Shown here: positions 45,717 to 55,366 of the stretch, one piece after another
Layout of the letters: every line of letters starts with the position of its first letter
Position numbering within the stretch: position 1 is the first letter of the stretch
Assembly (NCBI RefSeq): GCF_014640175.1
Contig: NZ_BMGL01000001.1
Location: 186,001 to 250,000 of the forward strand
Reading direction: 5' to 3'
DNA: 64,000 nt
Source of the DNA: Psychroflexus salis
GTDB lineage: Bacteria; Bacteroidota; Bacteroidia; Flavobacteriales; Flavobacteriaceae
Made by a program: the position numbers and the translations under genes
The notes under the pieces: model-generated
Databases searched by the model: none
What the model saw: only the letters and a program-made list of their open reading frames with translations
What the model was told of the DNA's origin: nothing

Positions 45717-48700
45717 TTATTTTCCTAAGTTAAAATGAATGTATGTTCTAATTTCCCACTCCGAACCATCAGAAAAACCTATAGGATTTAATATTGGCTG
45801 AGGTGGAAAAACATTTTCGGGTGGTGTAGCTGGAGCGTATCTAGGCGAATTTTGATTTAATGATCGCCATGTACCACGAATACCAATTCTTGTATTCGGC
45901 AATACAAACCAGTCTGGTTTTCCGACAGTAGTTGAGACATCTAACATCAATTGCAAGGGGAAGGTTAAGTTAAAATCTCTGTGGTAATCGAAAGGACCCC
46001 AGTCGTTAACTTTTACATGAGTTTGTACTTTTATCTTTTTATAAATCATCCTGATATCTCCACCGTAACGAGTAATTAATCTTGCGTCGTCACCATTGGC
46101 TTGCCCATTACCGTAGTACAAGTTAGCGATAAAACCTAAGTCTGGGCTTAATTTAGAAACAATTCTAGTGTTTGCTTCCCATAAATCTTCGGCTGGTGCA
46201 GAAGTTGGAAAAGCGAAGAAAGTACGATCGGCTAAGAAACCAATGTGTCCATCCATAGTAGTTGGTAAGTGTCTATATACAAATCCTGCGCTCATTGCAA
46301 AAGCAGCATCTTCAGATCGGTCGTTATCCCATTCGTACATCCAAGTTCCTGGAGTTGGATCGTAGGTTAGTAACAACTCTCCAGCTGTTGTTTCTCTATT
46401 GCCATCTCTAACTGCAAAAGGATCGTCTATAAAATTACGTAATCTGCCAGGTGCATCAATACCGTTTGGCATTGCTTCAACCAAAGGTTTGCGCCACATA
46501 AAATTTGGAGCAATTTGCCAGTTACCAACACTATAAGTAAAGCCCGTTAAAAAATTAGATTGGTTACCACTGCCCGAATCTTTCAATTTCCAGCCTGTAA
46601 AGGTTTGTGTCATATCTGCACTTCCGTTAGCAACTAATCCCATAACAGCACCTTGTGCATACCAATTAAATTTTCCGCCTTCGTATATTAATTTGGCTTT
46701 CCCTCCCCAGTTGTCTTTGGATTTAATTTTATCTTCAAAAACAGTATAGTTTCCTTCTGTTCCTGTAAAGTCTTGATAGGAGCTTCCATTTAGTGGACTA
46801 CCAGCCCAAAGACCTCCTAAAGTTATTTCAAATTTACCAAATGTACGTTCGATCGCAACCGACATTTTTTCGCTAGGCCAAGGTGGAATAATACCACTTC
46901 GAACTTGATTTTGATCTAATACACGGCGACCATTTTCATCGAAACGTAAATCGGTTTGTATATCTCTATTGTAAACTCCTGTAACATTCCATTTACCAAT
47001 TTGAGTTCTATATTTTAAGAGAGTTGTTGGGTTTGCTCCCCACCAAAGTTGCGGACCAAAAGCAGCTTTTAAACCTTCAGCTACTCCTTTACCATCAACT
47101 TCAAAACCAAGAATTTCACCTCCATAAATATCTAAATTCGGACCATAATTAGCTTCTGGGTATAGGCCAAAAATATCACCTTCGTATTGCCAGTGATAAT
47201 GATTGGTTCTGTAAAAACCCCGCAAATCGAAGTGTTTAGCATTCCATTCATATTCTGCCTGGTATACATTTAGACGATTAATATCGTTTAAGATTGTTTC
47301 TCCTTCTGGAGTATCGACAATTAGGTTTCTAGACCGGTTTTCATAAAAGATTTCGTCAATTGGATTTTCAGCAACATTGCCTATAATATTGAACTGAACT
47401 TCTGCTCGCATGTTTGGGGCAGGTTTAGCTTCAACGCCTACAAAGTAAGATTCCATATGGTCGAATCCTAATTGATTTGGAAAAGCATTGCTATCTGGAT
47501 TAGGTGTGTCTGGTGTAGTAATTAAATGTCCGTCTGTGTAAAAAGTAGAAAATTGAGCAGATAACCTACTAATGCTAAGTTTTTCTGAATCTCCACCACC
47601 TAAAGCTGCTTTGTCGCCTCGTGCTTTTAATACGGCTCCCATTATTTCGATTTTTTCGAAATGTATTTCTAAATCTGATAAATCTTTTTCGCCTGCATAA
47701 GGATTAAAATCGTGCGCTTCTTTTAAAGCATAATAGGCAGCTCTTGGGTATAAATCGTATAATCCACTTGCATTAGTTGGTCCTTTAGCACATACTCCAA
47801 ACCATTCTTCGTTCATATTATTTTCTCCTTCAGCAAAGTCTCTGTCGTATCCACCGTTAGACCAAGATGCGTTTGAGTCATGCACATCTAAATTAGAAGT
47901 TTGGCCATATTTCCACCAACCATCGCTAAATTGAAAGGTGAAGCCACCAATAGAGTTTTCAGCTAAGCCTAAACCTGCGGCATTTTGGTAAATATCTTTC
48001 CAATTATTTAGCATGTAATAAGCTTGCGATTTTTGGTCTTCTTGATTATCTCTAGCGTTAAATGCATCTGCACCAAATTCTGTAAACAAAATTGGCTTTC
48101 CATAAACATCTTTCACTTTTTGAAATGCATCTCCAAAGCTTTCTCCACGATACATATTCGTTCCGTAAATATCTACATCTGGACATTCTTCAGCTACAAT
48201 TTCTAAAAACAACAGGTCTCCGTTACAAATCGCAACAGGAGCTGAATTATCGATAGCCTTCATTTTCTTAGATGCTTCATTCATTAATTGGTACATAGGG
48301 CGAGCTCTATTTTCGCCAACTGCATTAATTTGGTCTTCTTCATCTGGAAAATCTTCAGTTTCAGCACCTGCCCAAAACAAACCATAGTTGTTTTCGTTAC
48401 CTAATAAATATAAAAGTAAACCTGGGGTTCCTTTATAAGTATTGGCTAGATCGGTTATTTCTGACATTAGCAATTGTTTGGTGGCAGGATCGTCATACTT
48501 TGTTACTGGCGTCCAAACGCCATCTATTGTAAGGCCATATCTTCCAAAAGAATGGTTTAACATCGTATAAATTCCATAATTCTCGTATATGTATTTAATC
48601 CATTTAGGTTGTATACCTGTATATACTCGAATTGTATTTACACCCATATTTTTGAGTAATCCCATTTCAGAATCTAAAGCAGATTTTATAATGTTATCTG

Positions 48701-48896
48701 GTTGATTCCACAGACTGTAATTGTAGTTTGTACCAATAGGAAAATAATCCCAATTCATCCCATTTACCATTAAGTCTTTCCCATCAACTTGTAGTTTTAG
48801 ACCTTGGTCGTTAGACACAACTTTAACATTATGACCTTGCGAAAAACTTAAGGATACAAAAAGAAATAATGCACTAGCAAAAATAATTTTTTTCAT
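45717..48896 (-). CDS. GH clan-A hydrolase domain fused to an outer-membrane beta-barrel
   Basis: A 1059-residue exported protein with an unusual two-part build. After a signal peptide (1-19) comes a TIM-barrel glycoside hydrolase domain (about 20-395) resembling GH2/GH5-type clan-A enzymes, with LLGNENNYG (Glu168) and LFTEFGADA (Glu273) as the likely acid/base and nucleophile. Residues about 400-1059 are long amphipathic, aromatic-rich beta-strands with Gly/Asp/Asn turns, ending in TYIHFNLGK, like an outer-membrane barrel. No SusC plug is present. It may be a hydrolase tethered to its own porin. A -7 box TAAGTTTG (48925-48932) lies upstream. The exact GH family is not recognised. Confidence 0.75.
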   Translation of the reverse strand: MKKIIFASALFLFVSLSFSQGHNVKVVSNDQGLKLQVDGKDLMVNGMNWDYFPIGTNYNYSLWNQPDNIIKSALDSEMGLLKNMGVNTIRVYTGIQPKWIKYIYENYGIYTMLNHSFGRYGLTIDGVWTPVTKYDDPATKQLLMSEITDLANTYKGTPGLLLYLLGNENNYGLFWAGAETEDFPDEEDQINAVGENRARPMYQLMNEASKKMKAIDNSAPVAICNGDLLFLEIVAEECPDVDIYGTNMYRGESFGDAFQKVKDVYGKPILFTEFGADAFNARDNQEDQKSQAYYMLNNWKDIYQNAAGLGLAENSIGGFTFQFSDGWWKYGQTSNLDVHDSNASWSNGGYDRDFAEGENNMNEEWFGVCAKGPTNASGLYDLYPRAAYYALKEAHDFNPYAGEKDLSDLEIHFEKIEIMGAVLKARGDKAALGGGDSEKLSISRLSAQFSTFYTDGHLITTPDTPNPDSNAFPNQLGFDHMESYFVGVEAKPAPNMRAEVQFNIIGNVAENPIDEIFYENRSRNLIVDTPEGETILNDINRLNVYQAEYEWNAKHFDLRGFYRTNHYHWQYEGDIFGLYPEANYGPNLDIYGGEILGFEVDGKGVAEGLKAAFGPQLWWGANPTTLLKYRTQIGKWNVTGVYNRDIQTDLRFDENGRRVLDQNQVRSGIIPPWPSEKMSVAIERTFGKFEITLGGLWAGSPLNGSSYQDFTGTEGNYTVFEDKIKSKDNWGGKAKLIYEGGKFNWYAQGAVMGLVANGSADMTQTFTGWKLKDSGSGNQSNFLTGFTYSVGNWQIAPNFMWRKPLVEAMPNGIDAPGRLRNFIDDPFAVRDGNRETTAGELLLTYDPTPGTWMYEWDNDRSEDAAFAMSAGFVYRHLPTTMDGHIGFLADRTFFAFPTSAPAEDLWEANTRIVSKLSPDLGFIANLYYGNGQANGDDARLITRYGGDIRMIYKKIKVQTHVKVNDWGPFDYHRDFNLTFPLQLMLDVSTTVGKPDWFVLPNTRIGIRGTWRSLNQNSPRYAPATPPENVFPPQPILNPIGFSDGSEWEIRTYIHFNLGK

Positions 48897-49263
48897 TTGT
48901 TTGAATTTAATAATTCATTATACTCAAACTTAAAGCTTTTAGTTAAGATTTTATTTAGAAAATGCTAAACAAAATATATACATTTAATGAATTAATGCAG
49001 TTTATGAATTATTTAAAGCTCTTAAGGCCAATAAACACGATAGAATATGAAGTATATTAAACAAGAAAGTCTTTTAATTCTTTAAGTGTTAAAAAAGAAT
49101 AATGTAGTGATTATGTATAGCTAATTTAATTAAGTGTATTGTTTTTTAGATTTTTAAATCAATAATGAAATAGTTTTAAAGGAGATTTAAAGACAAAATT
49201 CGCAAACGTTATCGTAGTTTCTATTGATTTAAATTAAAAATAAAATTTAAATGTTAATCTGTT
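48897..49263 (-). promoter_or_regulatory. Promoter region of the barrel-fusion unit
   Basis: A 367-base AT-rich gap without a gene. On the minus strand a TAAGTTTG -7 box lies at 48925-48932, 28 bases before the barrel-fusion start. Near the far end, 49204-49220 reads AAACGTTATCGTAGTTT, resembling a segment upstream of susC. No strong terminator for the GH3 gene is seen, so readthrough from the susC unit is possible. Confidence 0.5.
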
Positions 49264-51552
49264 TTATTGAAGATTTAGTTCTGCTTGAAGAGATGTATCT
49301 GAACTTGTTCCGATAAAAAAATTGAATTTTCCTTTTTCAAAAATCCAATCTCCATTGGGTAAATAATACCCCAAATCTTTTTCACTCAATAGAAAATTTA
49401 TCAATTTCTTTTGATTTGGATTTAGTGAGACTTGTCTAAAAGACTTTAGTTCTTTAATTGGACGTGATATTTGAGCCACAGGATCTTGAATATATAATTG
49501 AACTGTTTCCGTGCCAAATAAAGATCCGGTATTAGTTAATTCTACACTAATACTAACTTTAAATTCATTACTTTCTGAAAAAGAATTCACACTAAAATTG
49601 CTTAGTTTAAATTGCGTGTATGAAAGTCCATAACCAAATGGGTAAAGCGGAGTGTTTTGTTGGTCTATATAAAAAGATTTAAATACATCTTGCTGTGAAG
49701 GATCGTTGGGTCTTCCTGTTGGTAAGTGGTTATAATAAAGTGGCAGCTGACCTACACTTCTAGGGAATGACATAGGCAGTTTCCCACTAGGATTATAATC
49801 GCCATAAAGAACTTGAGCAATGGCGGAACCATTAAAAGAGCCTAGTTGCCAAGCTTCAACAATTGCAGGAATGTGTTGCTCTGCCCATGTTAAAGTAAGT
49901 GGACGACCATTTTGAAGCACCAAGACTATATTTGGATTTACTTCATAAACGGCTTCTAAAAGTTCTTGTTGTAATCCGGGCAAACCAAGCTTGGTTCGAC
50001 TTCTACCTTCACCACTCTGAAAACCATGTTCGCCAAGGTTCATAATTACAATGTCTGCTTGTTTTGCAATTTTAATAGCTTCTTCGAATCCTGATTTATC
50101 TGTAGTATTAACATTGAGTTCTTTCACAAAATGAACATCTCCTTTAATAAATTTAGGACCTTGCGCGTAACGAATTGAATTGGTTGCCGGGTAGTTTTGC
50201 ATTGCTTCGACTAGGGACTCTGCTTTTCCATCGTCTGATGCTATTCTCCAACTACCTAAAGCTGAAGTTTTGTCTTGTGCTAAATCGCCTATTATAGCTA
50301 TTTGTTGATGATCTTTTTTTAAAGGTAAAAGTTGATTATTATTTTTCAGTAAAACAATAGACTGCCTGGCTATATTTAGAATATCTTTTTTAAATTTTTG
50401 GCTATATACGGTTTCCTTTTCACGTTTTTTGGATAAATACTTGTAAGGATCGTCAAAAAGACCAAGCTCAAACTTAAGGGTTAAAATTCTACGAACAGCA
50501 TCGTTAATTAATTGTAAGTCAACTTCTCCATCATTTACCAAACTAGCAAGCTCTTCAATAAAATGGTAAGACTCCATATCCATGTCACATCCAGCAATAA
50601 TAGCCTTTTTGGCAGCGTCCCGACCATCTTGGGCAAAACCATGGTTTTTTAATTCACCTACCGAATCCCAATCTGATACAACAAAGCCATTAAAATTCCA
50701 TTTCTTTTTAAGCACATCTCTGATTAGAAATTGGTCTGCTGTTGCTGGGATACCATTAAGCACATTAAAAGAATTCATAACTGCCTTAACATCAGCATCT
50801 ACTGCAGCTTTAAAAGGTGGAAATATAGTATTGTACAAAGTAGTTGTACCCACATCTACTGTATTATATTCTCTACCGGCTTCAGCAAATCCGTATGCAG
50901 CAAAATGTTTTGCTGTGGCGGCGATTGTATGGGGTAAACCTAAGTCTTTACCTTGAAATCCTTCAACTCTAGCTTTTGCTATTAAACTACCTAAGTAAGG
51001 ATCTTCGCCAGCACCTTCCATTACTCTGCCCCATCGAGCATCGCGTGAAATATCTACCATTGGAGCAAAAGTTAGATTTATACCTGCTGCAGAAGCTTCT
51101 TCAGCAGCAATTTCAGCGGAGCGTTTAATTAAGGATAAATTCCAACTGGCAGCTTCAGCTAAAGGAATAGGGCTTATTGTTTTATAGCCATGCACGATAT
51201 CGAAAGCAAAAATAAGTGGAATACCTAAACGTGAATTTTCAACAGCTATTTTTTGAACTGCTTTTACATTTTCAACTCCATGAACATTAAGCATTGAGCC
51301 CACAAGACCCTTTTCAATATCTTTATATTTTTTAGCCTGCTGACCACCTTTGGGTTGTGGACCTGTAAAATCCATAAAACCACTATACTGGTTCATTTGT
51401 CCAATTTTTTCTTCCAAAGTCATTTTGGCTAAAAGTGCTTCAACTTTTTCAGAAATCATGGTATTAGAATTATTTAAAACAAAATCTTGGTTGGATGAAT
51501 TACAAGCAAAACATCCAACCAAGATTAAACTATAGATCAATACTTTCTTCAA
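49264..51552 (-). CDS. GH3 beta-glucosidase
   Basis: A 762-residue exported glycoside hydrolase of family 3 that removes terminal beta-glucose. The N-terminal signal ends LVGCFACNSS, probably lipidated. A TIM-barrel domain (about 40-370) carries the nucleophile Asp294 in VVSDWDSVGE, followed by the alpha/beta sandwich domain (about 400-620) and a C-terminal fibronectin-III-like domain (about 660-750), the usual three-domain BglX layout. It should split laminari-oligosaccharides to glucose in the periplasm. It is eight bases downstream of the GH16 gene and ends the susC unit. Confidence 0.93.
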   Translation of the reverse strand: MKKVLIYSLILVGCFACNSSNQDFVLNNSNTMISEKVEALLAKMTLEEKIGQMNQYSGFMDFTGPQPKGGQQAKKYKDIEKGLVGSMLNVHGVENVKAVQKIAVENSRLGIPLIFAFDIVHGYKTISPIPLAEAASWNLSLIKRSAEIAAEEASAAGINLTFAPMVDISRDARWGRVMEGAGEDPYLGSLIAKARVEGFQGKDLGLPHTIAATAKHFAAYGFAEAGREYNTVDVGTTTLYNTIFPPFKAAVDADVKAVMNSFNVLNGIPATADQFLIRDVLKKKWNFNGFVVSDWDSVGELKNHGFAQDGRDAAKKAIIAGCDMDMESYHFIEELASLVNDGEVDLQLINDAVRRILTLKFELGLFDDPYKYLSKKREKETVYSQKFKKDILNIARQSIVLLKNNNQLLPLKKDHQQIAIIGDLAQDKTSALGSWRIASDDGKAESLVEAMQNYPATNSIRYAQGPKFIKGDVHFVKELNVNTTDKSGFEEAIKIAKQADIVIMNLGEHGFQSGEGRSRTKLGLPGLQQELLEAVYEVNPNIVLVLQNGRPLTLTWAEQHIPAIVEAWQLGSFNGSAIAQVLYGDYNPSGKLPMSFPRSVGQLPLYYNHLPTGRPNDPSQQDVFKSFYIDQQNTPLYPFGYGLSYTQFKLSNFSVNSFSESNEFKVSISVELTNTGSLFGTETVQLYIQDPVAQISRPIKELKSFRQVSLNPNQKKLINFLLSEKDLGYYLPNGDWIFEKGKFNFFIGTSSDTSLQAELNLQ

Positions 51553-51560
51553 AAAAACAA

Positions 51561-53255
51561 TTATTGATAAACTCTTACGTAGTCAATTTCCATTGTATCT
51601 TCTGTAAAATTAGGGTCTACATCACCACCTAAGCTTCCTCCCATCGCGATATTTAGGATTAGGAAAAAATCGCTTTCAAAAGGTAAGTCTGGAGAATTAG
51701 CAACCGTATGATACACATTGTCGTCTACAAGAAATTCAATGGTATCTGGGGTCCATTCTACAGTATAATTATGAAATTCTGTTGTAGAAGTGGTTAAAAC
51801 GGTGCTAGCAGAATCTCCAGCTCCTGGAGAAACACCTGGATGATGAACAGTTGCTAAAACTGTATTTTTATCCTGTCCTTTTTGTTCCATTATATCTATT
51901 TCTCCACAAGCAGGCCAAGTATTGGTTTGATAATCAGCTCCTAGCATCCATATTGCTGGCCAAGTTCCAATAGAAGAAGGTAATTTTGCTCTGACCTCAA
52001 CTCTTCCATAGGTAAATTCAAATAAGCCTTCAGATTTTAAACGGGCAGAAGTATAACCGCTCCCATCTGCTAAAGCTGTAATTTTTAAGAGTCCATCTTC
52101 TACAATAACGTTTTCTGAGTTATCTGTATAGGATTGGAGCTCTTGGTTACCCCAACCATCTGAACCAGTTCCTAAATCGTAGGTCCAATTACTTGAATTA
52201 GGTGCACCATCTTCATCAAATTCATCTTCCCAAATTAAATCATTGTAAATTGAAGTAAAGTCGTTTGAAGGTGGAGTAGTTGTAAATTTTTGATACCAAG
52301 CTAAGACAGGGTTTTCATTATCAAAAAACCTTACGTACAAATAGCTATCTGTAATTTCTAGAATTTCATAGGATGAAACACCCGTATAATAACCCATGAA
52401 TGCATTATTAGAATAATTCAAAACCGTACCTCTTGGTTCGGGGAACTCAGGATCTGCAACTTGTGACCAATCTGTAGATGAAGGAGCTACAGAAACAATA
52501 CTCTGTCCTGATGTATCAAATTCAAAACATGTATCTGCAAATTGTTCAAAATCCTGTCCTACAGCTCCACCGCTGGCCCAGTTAAAAAATGTTTCTCCAT
52601 TATTTTCATGAGTAAAAGATAATTCACCATCTGGAGACATTGTAAATGTTAAAAAGAAATTACAAAAACAATCGGAATCTGAACTTGCACATTTTCCAAA
52701 AGCATTAGTTGAATCATATTGAGGGTACCAATGACCGTTTATATTACTATCGTCTGCAAGGTCTTGTGTTAAAGTTGGTCCTACTCCTAAATGACCATTT
52801 TCGTCTAATTTAGGATACCAAACTTTTGAGCTGCCAGTACCTCCACTTAAAAACTCTTTTGCTTCCACATCATCGAAGGAGCTAAAAACTTCTACATCTA
52901 TTGTTGTAGTTGTGGTTAGGCCTCCAGTTCCTGTTGCAGTTATAACAGCTGTATAGGTATTTAAGCCTGGTAAACTATATCGGTTTGTTACTATACCAGA
53001 AGGAACAACTTCGCTAGTTCCGTCTCCAAATTGAAAATTGTAACTTATAGCATTATCTGCTGTAGCGGTAAACTCAACAAATCCACTTCCATCGCCATTA
53101 GGGTTTTCTGCATCAACTCCAAAAATTTCTGCATTAATCTCAAGATTAGAAGGAGCAATAAGATTTCCCAAGTTAGCATCATCATCTTGACACCCTACAA
53201 AAAGCGTAAGTGTAAGAATTATACTTGTTAATTTTATTATATTTTTCATATTCAA
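51561..53255 (-). CDS. Multidomain GH16 laminarinase lipoprotein
   Basis: A 564-residue lipoprotein (signal ending FVGCQDD). It has a PKD-like domain (about 40-128), a middle module (about 133-325) beginning KVWYPKLDENGHLGVGPT with several cysteines, and a C-terminal GH16 domain (about 330-564). The catalytic motif GEIDIMEQKGQ places Glu452, Asp454 and Glu457. It is probably the main surface endo-beta-1,3-glucanase that starts laminarin breakdown. The middle module resembles the duplicated domain of the binding protein encoded just upstream, five bases away, suggesting shared glucan binding. Confidence 0.92.
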   Translation of the reverse strand: MNMKNIIKLTSIILTLTLFVGCQDDDANLGNLIAPSNLEINAEIFGVDAENPNGDGSGFVEFTATADNAISYNFQFGDGTSEVVPSGIVTNRYSLPGLNTYTAVITATGTGGLTTTTTIDVEVFSSFDDVEAKEFLSGGTGSSKVWYPKLDENGHLGVGPTLTQDLADDSNINGHWYPQYDSTNAFGKCASSDSDCFCNFFLTFTMSPDGELSFTHENNGETFFNWASGGAVGQDFEQFADTCFEFDTSGQSIVSVAPSSTDWSQVADPEFPEPRGTVLNYSNNAFMGYYTGVSSYEILEITDSYLYVRFFDNENPVLAWYQKFTTTPPSNDFTSIYNDLIWEDEFDEDGAPNSSNWTYDLGTGSDGWGNQELQSYTDNSENVIVEDGLLKITALADGSGYTSARLKSEGLFEFTYGRVEVRAKLPSSIGTWPAIWMLGADYQTNTWPACGEIDIMEQKGQDKNTVLATVHHPGVSPGAGDSASTVLTTSTTEFHNYTVEWTPDTIEFLVDDNVYHTVANSPDLPFESDFFLILNIAMGGSLGGDVDPNFTEDTMEIDYVRVYQ

Positions 53256-53260
53256 TTTTT

Positions 53261-55348
53261 CTAAAGTTTAATTAGTTTGAATTGCCAGAAGATACCACCT
53301 CCAATATCGATGCTCACATTAATAGTATTAGCATCTTGAAAGGTTACATTGTATGTTATTGAGTCTGGAACAGGTACATTTGGTAACTCACCTTGATTAT
53401 TTGCCTTAGCCAAACCAATATATGCGCCAGCACCGTTAAGCGTTAGCGTGCCTGCTGCTTCATCGTAGACATAAGTTGCTGGGCTAGAACCGTCGTGAGG
53501 CGCAACAGGAGTGCCACAGGCATCTCCACCGCCTTGCCAGCCTTCGATCCAAGACTGGTCTCCTAAAACATTTGTAAATGAACCGTCTGCTCCAAAAACA
53601 TAATTATCATCGAAATAACAATCTCTTAAATCAACACAAGCTGCATCGCAAGAAAAGAAACTAATATCACCCATAGAAGGACCAACTCCTAAAGAACCGG
53701 CTTCTGGAGCCATTTGCCACACACCAGTTAATGGAGTAGCCGGTGGTAATTCTCTTACTAATTTAAATTGCCAAAATATCCCCCCTCCTATGTCTATATT
53801 TACATCTATTTCATTAGGGCCAGTAAAAGTTACGTTATAAGTAATTGAATCTGGAACAGGAACATTAGGTAATTCTCCTTGGTTATTAGCTTTTGCTAGA
53901 CCAATATATGCTCCGACACCGTTAAGGGTTACCGTACCCGCTGCTTCATCGTAGACATAAGTTGCTGGGTTAGAACCGTCGTGAGGCGCCACAGGAGTGC
54001 CGCATGCATCGCCACCACCTTGCCAACCTTCAATCCAAGATTCGGCGCCTAAATCATTTGTGAATGAGCCGTCTGCTCCAAAAATATAACTATCATCAAA
54101 ATAGCAAGCTCTTAAATCAACACAACCCACATCGCAAGAAAAGAAGCTAATATCACCAACTGAAGGACCTACACCAAGTGAACCAGCTTGTGGTGCCATT
54201 TTCCAAGTCCCTTGTAAACCTTCTGGAACATTGCTAGGCGCTTTATAAAAATATACATTATCTATAAAGAAATCGAAAGTCCCTACTGGTAAACCAGAGA
54301 ATATTAATTGTTGAATTGAACTAATCGATGTCATCCCTGCGTCTGTGAAATTTGACATTGGGATATCTATTGAAACCCATTCGTTTTGTGGTATATCTTC
54401 AATTACAATTTCTGCTTCTGTAGGTGTGCCTCCTAAATCTACTAATTTAATTCTAAAAGTAGTAGCGTTTAAGCTCCAGAAATCTAAATGAAATGCATCC
54501 ATGCCTGAAGCATCTACAGCATCTTCATCATAAAATTCAACTCCTACAAAATCTGCATCTGCATAAAACTTCGTATCGTTTCCATTAATTTGGATGTCTG
54601 TAAGAACGCTTGTACTCCATTCGGAACGCCAAGAACTTACATTAACGTCTAATTCGTATGCGTTGCTGTACATTGAAATTACATCTGAATCTTGTCTATT
54701 AGGTGGGTTTGGTGCTGCAACTAAGGGTTGTAAAATTTCAGTAACTTCGAACTCTTCCGTGTAAGAAACGGTTTCTATAGCGGCACTAAAAGCGGTTACT
54801 GTAATGGTGTACGTTCCAGCTTCATCATATTGATATGAAACTGTATCGTCAATATTAGCAGTTAAAGGCTCAAGGTCTGGCACTCCAAAATCAACTTCAT
54901 AAGATAAAGCGAAATCTGCCGAAGCAGTAACATTAACTTGTCTTGAAATAGAAGAGTCGTTTTCAATAAACACCTCTAAATTTTCTGGAGCTTGAAATGA
55001 AACGTCGATAGTTTGAATCGATGTTGTAGATAAACCATTAAGACCATTGGCTGTAATAGATAATTCGTAGCTGCCTTCTTCGTAAATATGGTCGACGCTA
55101 GAACCTGGCTCAATTAAATCTGATACTTCAGATCCATCACCAAAATCGAGAACATAGTTAATAGCTCCTTCTGCTAATGGAATAATAGTTACTAAGCCTG
55201 TGTTATCTTGTGTAACGCTTACTTTAGCAGAAACATTTATAGGTGGCTCTGTGTTATTTAGAAAATCTTTATAATCGTCTTCATCTTTACAACCGAAAAG
55301 AGACAAAACAACAATAAAGATGCTTAAAATATATTTTACTTTTTTCAT
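53261..55348 (-). CDS. Surface glycan-binding lipoprotein with duplicated C-terminal domains
   Basis: A 695-residue lipoprotein (signal ending LFGCKDE) with no catalytic motif. In order: two PKD-like domains (about 35-115 and 118-200), a module (about 205-375) with PPNRQDSDVISMYSNAYE and FFIDNVYFYK that recurs in two other locus proteins, then two tandem domains of about 154 residues (about 381-534 and 542-695), roughly 85 percent identical, each with GSLGVGP, four cysteines and WQFKL at the end. Its place directly after susD is where surface glycan-binding proteins are encoded, so it likely holds laminarin for SusCD. Confidence 0.85.
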   Translation of the reverse strand: MKKVKYILSIFIVVLSLFGCKDEDDYKDFLNNTEPPINVSAKVSVTQDNTGLVTIIPLAEGAINYVLDFGDGSEVSDLIEPGSSVDHIYEEGSYELSITANGLNGLSTTSIQTIDVSFQAPENLEVFIENDSSISRQVNVTASADFALSYEVDFGVPDLEPLTANIDDTVSYQYDEAGTYTITVTAFSAAIETVSYTEEFEVTEILQPLVAAPNPPNRQDSDVISMYSNAYELDVNVSSWRSEWSTSVLTDIQINGNDTKFYADADFVGVEFYDEDAVDASGMDAFHLDFWSLNATTFRIKLVDLGGTPTEAEIVIEDIPQNEWVSIDIPMSNFTDAGMTSISSIQQLIFSGLPVGTFDFFIDNVYFYKAPSNVPEGLQGTWKMAPQAGSLGVGPSVGDISFFSCDVGCVDLRACYFDDSYIFGADGSFTNDLGAESWIEGWQGGGDACGTPVAPHDGSNPATYVYDEAAGTVTLNGVGAYIGLAKANNQGELPNVPVPDSITYNVTFTGPNEIDVNIDIGGGIFWQFKLVRELPPATPLTGVWQMAPEAGSLGVGPSMGDISFFSCDAACVDLRDCYFDDNYVFGADGSFTNVLGDQSWIEGWQGGGDACGTPVAPHDGSSPATYVYDEAAGTLTLNGAGAYIGLAKANNQGELPNVPVPDSITYNVTFQDANTINVSIDIGGGIFWQFKLIKL
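53264..54208 (-). repeat. Tandem domain duplication inside the glycan-binding protein gene
   Basis: Two copies of about 462 bases (54208-53747 and 53725-53264) encode domains with about 85 percent identical residues, separated by a seven-codon linker. The copies differ by many synonymous and some amino-acid changes, so the duplication is not recent. Confidence 0.9.
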
Positions 55349-55366
55349 AATTCAAATTTTTATCTT

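Noticed and set aside
50582-50956. Plus-strand 124-codon frame inside the GH3 gene
   Set aside because: It is fully antisense to a well-supported GH3 enzyme with intact motifs; no domain or ribosome-binding site was seen.
53264-54208. Assembly artefact or recent duplication in the glycan-binding protein
   Set aside because: The two copies differ at about 15 percent of residues and at many silent sites, so they are old, genuine domain repeats.
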